Part shown: positions 21,661 through 27,043 of the stretch, piece by piece
How the letters are laid out: each line of letters opens with the position of its first letter
Numbering within the stretch: the first letter of the stretch is position 1
Assembly (NCBI GenBank): GCA_017882065.1
Contig: JADGQD010000004.1
Location: forward strand, 1-27,043
Direction of reading: 5' to 3'
DNA from: Anaerolineales bacterium
GTDB lineage: Bacteria > Chloroflexota > Anaerolineae > Anaerolineales > Villigracilaceae
DNA: 27,043 nucleotides
The notes under the pieces: model-generated
What the model was told of the DNA's origin: nothing
The model's database searches: none
The model's input: the letters and a program-made list of their open reading frames with translations, nothing else
Program-made: the position numbers and the translations under genes

Positions 21661-21664
21661 AACG

Positions 21665-22165
21665 ATGCCTGTCTCCGATCAAGGAATTTCCCTAGATCGT
21701 TATATGCTTATCCCGCGAGTTCTGATTTTCGTTACGCGCGGGACCTTGGTCCTATTACTGAAGGGAGCGTCAACCAAGCACCTGTGGGCAAATAAATACA
21801 ACGGCATCGGCGGCCACATTGAACCCGGCGAAGACATCCTGTCCGCGGCGCGGCGCGAGCTGCTGGAAGAGACAGGCCTGACGGCTGATTTGTGGTTGTG
21901 CGGGACGGTGGTGGTAGAGACGGGCGAGAACCCCGGCATCGGCATCTATGTTTTCAGCGGCGAATCCTCGCATGGAGAGCCGAAAGCATCTGCTGAAGGA
22001 ACATTGGAATGGCTTCCTTTCGCGGATGTGCCGAATCTCCCGGCTGTGGAAGATTTGCCGGTTCTGCTAAGACGCATCCGGAAAATGAAACGCGGCGATG
22101 CGCCGTTCAATGCACGCTCGTTTTACGAAGATGAGAAATTGACCGTCGTTTTTGCAGAAGAATGA
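21665..22165 (+). CDS. Nudix hydrolase (MutT-like)
   Basis: This protein of 166 residues has a complete Nudix box at 50-72 (Gx5Ex7RELxEETGL: Gly50, Glu56, Arg64, Glu65, Glu68, Glu69). It is preceded by WANKYNGIGGHIEPGE, the pattern of 8-oxo-(d)GTP diphosphatases. Such enzymes hydrolyse nucleoside diphosphate-linked substrates, and the substrate is not fixed by sequence. ATG 21665 gives the full frame; Met14 (21704) is an alternative start since no clear ribosome site precedes either. It starts nine bases after the final stem of the aldolase terminator, so it needs read-through or its own promoter, which I do not see. Confidence 0.9.
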   Translation: MPVSDQGISLDRYMLIPRVLIFVTRGTLVLLLKGASTKHLWANKYNGIGGHIEPGEDILSAARRELLEETGLTADLWLCGTVVVETGENPGIGIYVFSGESSHGEPKASAEGTLEWLPFADVPNLPAVEDLPVLLRRIRKMKRGDAPFNARSFYEDEKLTVVFAEE

Positions 22166-22200
22166 AGCACCCGGAGCCTTGAAAACCCCGGGTGCTTTCG
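22165..22200 (+). terminator. Intrinsic terminator after the Nudix gene
   Basis: AAGCACCCGG (22165-22174) and CCGGGTGCTT (22188-22197) form a perfect 10-bp stem with a 13-base loop, followed by TCGTTTAT. The stem begins at the last base of the TGA stop. The remaining 91 bases to the next gene hold nothing I can assign. Confidence 0.75.
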
Positions 22201-22291
22201 TTTATACCATTGTGCCTTGCTTGCTGGCGCGCTATCTCGCCGAAGAAATCTCCCGCGGCGAGAGTTTTGAGGAGACGCGGTTTGTCGTTTT

Positions 22292-22780
22292 CTACCCGAT
22301 TTTGTATCCGATTTTCCGCAAGAAACTTTTTCGCCAGGCGATGTCTTCCTCGGCTTCGATTCCCTTTGGAGCGGAACCATCCACCACGCCCAGGATGCCG
22401 CGCCCCTGCCCGGTCTCGGCGACCAGCACCTCGGTCGGGTTGGCGGTGGCGCAGAAGATGTGGCAGACTTCCGGCGTGTTCTGGATAACTTTCAGCACAT
22501 TGATGGGGTAGAACCCGTCCCCCAGAAATACAATGAAAGAGTGCCCGGCGCCGATGGCGAGAGCGTTCTTCTTTGCAAGTTCAATCATCGCCTCATCCGT
22601 GCCGGACCAGCGCACCAGGCACTTGCCGGAGGCCTCGCAGAAGGCGAGGCCGAATTTAATCCCCGGTACGGCGTTGACCAAAGCTTCGTGCACATCCTCA
22701 ATGGTCTTGATGAAATGCGATTGCCCGAGGATAAAGTTGACATCTTCAGGTTTTTGGATCTTAACGGTGGTCAGGTCCAT
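22292..22780 (-). CDS. Adenosine-specific kinase family protein
   Basis: This protein of 162 residues matches the small archaeal/bacterial adenosine-specific kinase family (DUF355 type). It has PEDVNFILGQSHFIKTIEDVHEALV (about 11-35), KFGLAFCEASGKCLVRWSGTD (42-62), GAGHSFIVFLGDGFYPINVL (77-96), FCATANP and GRGILGVVDG (125-134). The family was defined from an adenosine-binding archaeal protein; its physiological role in bacteria is unclear. GGAGG lies six bases before the ATG, and a good promoter stands immediately upstream. It is transcribed alone toward the Nudix terminator region. Confidence 0.88.
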   Translation of the reverse strand: MDLTTVKIQKPEDVNFILGQSHFIKTIEDVHEALVNAVPGIKFGLAFCEASGKCLVRWSGTDEAMIELAKKNALAIGAGHSFIVFLGDGFYPINVLKVIQNTPEVCHIFCATANPTEVLVAETGQGRGILGVVDGSAPKGIEAEEDIAWRKSFLRKIGYKIG

Positions 22781-22808
22781 ACGAGCCTCCGGGGGGTTTA
22801 CTGTTGCA

Positions 22809-22837
22809 ATGATACCGACAACCTATCAAAATGACAA
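22809..22837 (-). promoter_or_regulatory. Promoter of the adenosine-specific kinase gene
   Basis: On the minus strand TTGTCA (22832-22837) and TATCAT (22809-22814) are separated by exactly 17 bases. Each matches the sigma-70-type consensus at five of six positions. The -10 ends 28 bases before the ATG, giving a leader of about 20 bases. This is the best-formed promoter in the window. Confidence 0.7.
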
Positions 22838-22873
22838 CTCCCTCTTGGGTAGCAAGGAATGCTGTTAAAAAAA

Positions 22874-23434
22874 TCAAATTTTCTTCTTCTCGTAAAACAC
22901 CAGCAGAGTGCTGCCGTATTTTCGCTGTTCGAACTCCACCAGGTTATTAAGATCCAGTTCCACATATTCACGCGGGTGGATTTGCACGATGACTTCGGTC
23001 TCATCGCTCAACCAGCCGGGGTTGGCATCCAGCAAAGCCAGCGCCTTCGACCACATTTCCTTGTACTGAGGTGGGGCGATGTAAACGTAATCAAATGCCC
23101 GATCAGGCGCGGCGGAGAGCATGGCGAAGGAGTCCCCACGGCGGATTTCAGCCTGCGATGTAAAGCCGGTGGTTTCCAGGTTGGCCTTGATGGTCTCGAT
23201 GGGAAGGCGGTTCAACTCGGAGAACCGGACGAATGCCGCCCCGCGGCTCAAGGCTTCGATGCCGACAGCCCCGGTACCGCCGAAGAGGTCCCACCAGACC
23301 GAGTCCTGCACGTCACCTGCCAGGATATTGAACAATGCTTCCTTGACCATATCGGTCACCGGGCGGGTGGTGTTGCCGGGAACGTCTTTCAGTTTGCGGC
23401 CTTTGGCGATGCCGGAGATAATGCGCAGGCTCAT
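22874..23434 (-). CDS. rsmD: 16S rRNA (guanine-N2)-methyltransferase RsmD
   Basis: This SAM-dependent methyltransferase of 186 residues has RIISGIAKGRKL (4-15), TRPVTDMVKEALFNIL (23-38), the SAM-binding DLFGGTGAVGIEALSRGA (49-66) and a catalytic-loop segment YIAPPQY (118-124). RsmD methylates G966 of 16S rRNA in the assembled 30S subunit. The loop normally reads DPPY; here Asp is replaced by Ala120 and a Gln is inserted, so activity or substrate may differ, or this may be a lineage variant. The ATG overlaps the stop of the URO-D-like gene by four bases (ATGA), implying co-transcription. A GCAGA-type leader gives no strong ribosome site. Confidence 0.9.
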   Translation of the reverse strand: MSLRIISGIAKGRKLKDVPGNTTRPVTDMVKEALFNILAGDVQDSVWWDLFGGTGAVGIEALSRGAAFVRFSELNRLPIETIKANLETTGFTSQAEIRRGDSFAMLSAAPDRAFDYVYIAPPQYKEMWSKALALLDANPGWLSDETEVIVQIHPREYVELDLNNLVEFEQRKYGSTLLVFYEKKKI

Positions 23435-24435
23435 TCTGCACCCTCCACAATTTGACGGGATGCCAGGATGTTCCCGTGGGGTGCAATGACGGGGACAACG
23501 CAGCCGGTTCCGAGGATAAACCGGCGACCGCCGGTCTGGGCGATGGCATCTGCTGCTTCTTTCTGGACCTCGGACCGGTTTCCAAAAACGATGGTCTTTT
23601 GATTTATTCCACCGCAGACCGCGCCCAGGTCGTTTTTCAGTCCCTCAGCCAGCGATGGGCCGGTTTCGCGGTCGTGCCAGTTGACAATCTGAAAAAGGTG
23701 ATCAGGGAATAGGGATTGGGTAATCAGTTCGAAGTGGACGTTGAGGCCGTGGAGATGAAGCAGGTTGCACCACAGCGATTTGGCAGGTTTGAGGCTGGTC
23801 AGGTCGTTGGGCAGGCCGAAGGTTTTGTATTCGTCGAAGGTCAGGAGTCCAGCCTGAGCATGTTGGACAGCATAAAAGACGCCGTCAATGCCGATATTCA
23901 TGCAGGCCTCAATGAATCGGCGCGTTGTCTCTGCGATGGTCTCCAGCCCTTTCAGGACGGCTTCCGGATGCCGGCGGAGGTGGACAACCAGCCGCTCACC
24001 GCCGGCCAGGTTTTTGGCCTGCGCCAATGGACTGAAGACGGTTTGCAGGAGCGGAGTCTCCGGGGACAGATCAGTGCGGATATAACGGAGGCAGGCCAAC
24101 TGTCTGGCAAGATGCGGCGAGGAGGGGGAGAGCGCGGGTAAGCGTTCCCAGTCATGCGGATCCTCGATGACGCGTTTAGTGTACCGGCGCGTTCCCTCGG
24201 TGTGACCTTCCCATACATCTTCCGCGCCCCAGTCCTTTATGGAAAACGAGGAGGCCGGAGTCACTTTGACCAGGTCGAAGTCATAGCGGCGTTGGAAGTC
24301 CAGCGCAGCGGCGGCCAGGGTTTCGGGGTCCTGGTCGTCCACCGGGAAATGGCGCCAGAGAGCTACAGGCGGGCGGTCGAGAGCGGTGTCATCGGTAATA
24401 CAGGCTTGCAGGCGTTCGCGATGGGTTAGAGTCAT
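23431..24435 (-). CDS. Uroporphyrinogen decarboxylase-like (URO-D family) protein
   Basis: This protein of 334 residues has the URO-D barrel pattern: RPPVALWRHFP (21-31), DFDLVKVTP (52-60), TVFSPLAQAKNL (132-143), GIDGVFYAVQHA (182-193), LLHLHG (225-230), NWHDRETGPSL (252-262) and C-terminal FILGTGCVVPVIAPHGN (307-321). True HemE has a different N-terminal arginine-rich substrate motif, so this is more likely one of the diverse relatives, some of which are cobamide-dependent methyltransferases. Its role is unknown. Residues about 237-247 (ITQSLFPDHL) look inserted and arise from an ATCAGGG-type repeat. It is coupled to rsmD downstream. Confidence 0.8.
   Translation of the reverse strand: MTLTHRERLQACITDDTALDRPPVALWRHFPVDDQDPETLAAAALDFQRRYDFDLVKVTPASSFSIKDWGAEDVWEGHTEGTRRYTKRVIEDPHDWERLPALSPSSPHLARQLACLRYIRTDLSPETPLLQTVFSPLAQAKNLAGGERLVVHLRRHPEAVLKGLETIAETTRRFIEACMNIGIDGVFYAVQHAQAGLLTFDEYKTFGLPNDLTSLKPAKSLWCNLLHLHGLNVHFELITQSLFPDHLFQIVNWHDRETGPSLAEGLKNDLGAVCGGINQKTIVFGNRSEVQKEAADAIAQTGGRRFILGTGCVVPVIAPHGNILASRQIVEGAE
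23695..23727. repeat. Possible in-frame ATCAGGG-type repeat in the URO-D-like gene
   Basis: The plus strand reads ATCAGGGAATAGGGATTGGG then TAATCAG, with loosely repeated ATCAGGG/TAGGGAT units. Similar ATCAGG units make up the aldolase terminator at 21601-21655. It encodes LITQSLFPDHL on the minus strand. The resemblance is modest. Confidence 0.45.
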
Positions 24436-24438
24436 AGT

Positions 24439-25296
24439 TTAGTGGATTTGAGAGTCCCTGAATACTTGCAACCATCCCTCGGCAATTAGTTCTGCGCCGT
24501 GGCTGCCGGGGTGTATGATATCCAAGTACATTTTTTCTGCGTTTTGATGATCCAGGTAGATTTGCCAAGCGTCAACAAGGTAGACTGGTTTTTGCCCAGT
24601 AGAATATTCCATGACCAGTTGCCTTTGAGCTTCGGCCAGTTGTTCAACCCCGATATTATAATTGCACCTGTAATCCAATTCCCCGAATGGCTCATTGTTT
24701 GGACCAAAATGGTCCCAGGGAAGATCGCCATTTGTGGGGAGGGGTGTCACGACAAACACGGCAATGCCATGGTCGAGCAGCGCATCGATTTGAAGTTTGA
24801 GATACTTGATGTGATCGTTTATTAATGCAATCAGCTGAGATTCAACGAGGGAATTCGTATCCCGTTCGAATATGCCAGAGCATCCCTGCAGATCATTCCA
24901 GCCCCACTCAAGAGTAACAACATCGGGATCGAGGCTTAGAACAGACTGCTCAAGGTTCTCGTAAGCCCATTTAGACGTCTTCCCCCCATAATTTGCGGTA
25001 ATCAAATTGTAGTCTGGATCAAGTTGCGGGCGCAGATTATCTACAAATGAGAACCCGACTTGCCCTTGCCTGCCTACTTCCCCTATTTTCGTGACGCTGT
25101 CTCCATAAAAGACGAAAGTTAATGGTTCATTTTGAGTTGGCGTTGGAACCGCGGTTGGTGTCCTCGTCGGCGTGGAAGTAAAAGTCGCGGTGAGTGTTGG
25201 AGCAGGAGTAATAGTAGGCTGGATTACTGGTTTTACTGTACAACCTGCCAAGAATGAAACGACGAATAATGTTGTTAGTGCCCAACTGGTTTTCAT
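24439..25296 (-). CDS. SGNH/GDSL-family lipoprotein hydrolase
   Basis: This protein of 285 residues has a lipoprotein signal (hydrophobic 5-18, lipobox LAGC with Cys19). A Thr/Pro-rich linker follows (about 28-56, PTPTQ), then an SGNH hydrolase domain with catalytic Ser67 in FYGDSVT, Gly in NYGGKTS (102-108), Asn134 in WGWND and Asp259/His262 in LDIIHPG. It is probably an extracellular lipid-anchored esterase or acyl-hydrolase, with unknown substrate. The stop is three bases before the URO-D-like ATG. The gene looks richer in A and T than its neighbours, which may indicate later acquisition. No well-spaced ribosome site: AGGAG is about 16 bases from the ATG. Confidence 0.87.
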   Translation of the reverse strand: MKTSWALTTLFVVSFLAGCTVKPVIQPTITPAPTLTATFTSTPTRTPTAVPTPTQNEPLTFVFYGDSVTKIGEVGRQGQVGFSFVDNLRPQLDPDYNLITANYGGKTSKWAYENLEQSVLSLDPDVVTLEWGWNDLQGCSGIFERDTNSLVESQLIALINDHIKYLKLQIDALLDHGIAVFVVTPLPTNGDLPWDHFGPNNEPFGELDYRCNYNIGVEQLAEAQRQLVMEYSTGQKPVYLVDAWQIYLDHQNAEKMYLDIIHPGSHGAELIAEGWLQVFRDSQIH

Positions 25297-25315
25297 AATA
25301 AAAGGGGATTATCTC

Positions 25316-26125
25316 CTAAAGCTGATTGCCATGTTCGCGCAGCATTTCCCGCAGACCTGCTTGCAGTTCGGGCGACAGACCGGCCAGGATGCGGCGGAAG
25401 GTTCGCAGCATTAGCGGAGCAGGGTTATCGCCGATGATTTCACGCAGGAAGACCAGGGTCTCGGTCAGGGAGACTCGCTCGAGAGTGGCGAGACAGGCCT
25501 GCAGCTCCAGTTGTGTGACTGGACCGGCAGACCGAACGGCCGGTTTCAGAATGCGGAAGACGGCGGGAAGGTTTTCAAATTGTGGATCGGTCAGCATTGG
25601 GATAAGGGCCTGCAGACCCCAGACCTGCAACGAGTTGCGGGGCGATTTCAACCAATCTTCAAGCAGGATGAAAAGTGCCTCGGGGTTTTCCCGGCGCAGG
25701 CGAGCAAAGGCATCGGTCAGCAGGGCTGTGCGGATCTCCTTGTCTGTGGATTGGGCGAGCCAGTCGGGCAGGTGTGTCAGGGCGGGGATGGCCTGGGCGG
25801 GTGGGAGGCTGCCAAGCAGGTAAGCCGCCAGCAAACGGGCTTCAAGCGAACCGGCTTTCCACAGCGCATTGGTCAGTGCAATGGCTTCGACGGAACGGGT
25901 TCCTGCCTGTGATACAAGCTCAGCCTGGATTTGACGCAAAACAGGAGCCGGTGTGCGGTAGGTGGGCAGGGAGAGTCGCTGGACAATTTGCGTGGCGCGA
26001 ATGGAACGGTTGGTATAGAAATCCAGCAGTTCGTTCAGTTCGCGTACGAAAGCCTCCGGTTCGCTGAATCTCTCGGAGAGCCGGGCGGCCTGGGTCTTGA
26101 GTCGGGCGAGGTTAATAGCTGGCAT
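25316..26125 (-). CDS. HEAT/ARM-like alpha-helical repeat protein
   Basis: This protein of 269 residues is almost entirely helical with no membrane segment. Segments such as NALWKAGSLEARLLAAYLLG (about 86-105), DWLAQSTDKEIRTALLTDAFARL and PEALFILLEDWLKSPRNSLQVWGLQALIPML show the paired-helix periodicity of HEAT or DNA-alkylation-repeat folds. The SLEARLLAAYLLG string resembles that of AlkD-type proteins, but I cannot see AlkD's catalytic residues clearly. It may be a scaffold or a nucleic-acid-binding protein. It lies between proS and the SGNH gene, with 33 and 19 bases between genes, so it may be part of one transcript from proS. Confidence 0.65.
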   Translation of the reverse strand: MPAINLARLKTQAARLSERFSEPEAFVRELNELLDFYTNRSIRATQIVQRLSLPTYRTPAPVLRQIQAELVSQAGTRSVEAIALTNALWKAGSLEARLLAAYLLGSLPPAQAIPALTHLPDWLAQSTDKEIRTALLTDAFARLRRENPEALFILLEDWLKSPRNSLQVWGLQALIPMLTDPQFENLPAVFRILKPAVRSAGPVTQLELQACLATLERVSLTETLVFLREIIGDNPAPLMLRTFRRILAGLSPELQAGLREMLREHGNQL

Positions 26126-26158
26126 AAGTGCTAGTTGTGAGTCGGGAGTCGTTCGTTG

Positions 26159-27043
26159 TTAGTTGGGGTAAGGAACCGGGGTGACATTCGAGGCAATCTC
26201 GTCTTGCAGGGATTGTATCACCGACCGGACACGTTCCGATACTTCCGACTGCGGGACGATAACCTTTGCCAATTCGCGGCGCAGTTTCATCTCCGCGCCG
26301 CCCTGAGCGAGCGCCCGCTCGCTGACGGTAATCCGCACAGGACAGCCGATCAGATCGGCATCGTTGAACTTGACACCGGGGCTTTCATCGCGGTCGTCGT
26401 AGAGCACTTCGATGCCCGCGGCTTGCAGGTCAGTGTAGAGTTTGTCGGCGGTCTCTTCGGCCTGGGGCGTGCCTTTTCCGCGCAAGAGAACCAGATGGAC
26501 GTGGAAGGGGGCAACCGTGATTGGCCAGACCAGTCCGTGCTCGTCGTGGTGCGCTTCGGCGACGCAGGCCAGCAGGCGGCCCACACCGATCCCGTACGAA
26601 CCCATGATGACCGGTTTCTGCTGTCCATCCTTGTCGAGGAAGGTACAGCCGAGCGCGTCCGAATAGCGCGTGCCGAGTTGGAAAATGTTGCCCACTTCCA
26701 CGCCGCGTTCCATCCGTAATGGACAACCGCACTCCGGGCAGGCCGCGCCCTCATCCGCGGCGGCGATGTCGGCGACGATATCGGCTGTGTAATCGCGCGG
26801 GTAATTGGTATTGAGCAGGTGGGTGTCGGTCTCGTTGGCTCCGGCGACGAGGTTTGGGCTGAAGGTAATGGCATCATCAATCACCACCCTCGCTGAAATG
26901 GGCGGACGGCCGTCCGCCCCTACAAGACCGATGGGAGATGCAAACCCCGGCACCGCGCCGACGGCTTTGATCTCTTCCTCGGTGGCAGGCCGCAGGTCGC
27001 ATGCCCCGACAGCGTTGGCGAGTTTGGTTTCGTTCAGTTCCAT
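26159..27043 (-). CDS. proS: Prolyl-tRNA synthetase, C-terminal part (partial)
   Basis: The gene runs off the right edge; 294 C-terminal residues are present and the first Met is probably internal. Visible are the end of the editing (YbaK-like) insertion domain (about 1-100; GFASPIGL, NLVAGANETDTHLLNTNY), class II motif 3 in GSYGIGVGRLL (148-158), GVEVGNIFQLGTRYSDAL and a C-terminal anticodon-binding domain (about 172-275). This is the bacterial-type ProRS that charges tRNA-Pro. Residues 41-51 (VGADGRPPISA) come from a 20-bp perfect palindrome and look inserted between GL and RVVIDDA, where homologues have one or two residues. Confidence 0.94.
   Translation of the reverse strand: MELNETKLANAVGACDLRPATEEEIKAVGAVPGFASPIGLVGADGRPPISARVVIDDAITFSPNLVAGANETDTHLLNTNYPRDYTADIVADIAAADEGAACPECGCPLRMERGVEVGNIFQLGTRYSDALGCTFLDKDGQQKPVIMGSYGIGVGRLLACVAEAHHDEHGLVWPITVAPFHVHLVLLRGKGTPQAEETADKLYTDLQAAGIEVLYDDRDESPGVKFNDADLIGCPVRITVSERALAQGGAEMKLRRELAKVIVPQSEVSERVRSVIQSLQDEIASNVTPVPYPN
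26900..26919. repeat. Perfect 20-bp palindrome in frame inside proS
   Basis: GGGCGGACGGCCGTCCGCCC reads the same on both strands. It is flanked by GTAGGGG-type bases (CCTAC on the plus strand). It encodes GADGRPP in the editing domain of prolyl-tRNA synthetase. Confidence 0.85.

Noticed and set aside
22201..22291. Open frame continuing after the Nudix stop
   Set aside because: Begins inside a terminator stem and has no start with a ribosome site.
26126..26158. GTTGTGAGTCGGGAGTCG-type low-complexity spacer before the helical-repeat gene
   Set aside because: Only 33 bases, with no clear second copy in the window.

Overview
The window looks like a chromosomal segment of a Chloroflexota bacterium, most likely class Anaerolineae. 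This is inferred from the TPTPT-rich lipoprotein linker, the GAF-rich phosphatase, the gene content and the dense short palindromic repeats in and between genes. No taxonomic marker was compared. There are no rRNA, tRNA, insertion sequence, phage or CRISPR features that I can see.

Layout. 1-9597 reads on the plus strand: the 3' end of a CpaF/TadA-type ATPase gene, a repeat-rich gap, a STAS anti-sigma-factor antagonist, a 1214-residue protein with an RsbW-like kinase domain, about five GAF domains and a PP2C phosphatase domain, and then the cell-elongation operon mreB-mreC-mreD-mrdA. 9702-20326 reads on the minus strand: rsfS, thpR, and a molybdenum-hydroxylase region. That region holds a MocA-like nucleotidyltransferase, a YqeC-MobA fusion, YqeB, a PHP phosphoesterase, a DUF1361 membrane protein, a molybdopterin-binding hydroxylase subunit, a small membrane protein and a fused FAD/2Fe-2S subunit. 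A hypothetical protein follows. 20649-22165 returns to the plus strand (class II aldolase, Nudix hydrolase). 22292-27043 is minus again: adenosine-specific kinase, rsmD, a URO-D-like protein, an SGNH lipoprotein, a helical-repeat protein and the 3' part of proS.

How the genes fit together. STAS plus RsbW-GAF-PP2C is an almost complete partner-switching module in two genes. mreBCD-mrdA builds the lateral cell wall. YqeB, YqeC and MocA-like proteins beside hydroxylase subunits form the signature of a selenium-dependent molybdenum hydroxylase: a large catalytic subunit, a fused electron-transfer subunit, and cofactor maturation factors.

The most unusual feature is a set of short repeats, mostly palindromic, that sit in frame inside conserved genes. 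A heptamer array encoding (H-R-P-S-S-I-V)-like peptides occurs in three genes of the hydroxylase cluster. GC-rich hairpins lie inside the hydroxylase large subunit, the YqeC-MobA fusion, the FAD/2Fe-2S subunit and proS, and a possible further insert lies in the URO-D-like gene. Relatives of some of these occur between genes. The pattern recalls the Rickettsia palindromic elements, which also lie in frame within proteins, but the sequences are different. The FAD/2Fe-2S fusion joint lies exactly on one heptamer array, which suggests that a repeat may have created the fusion.
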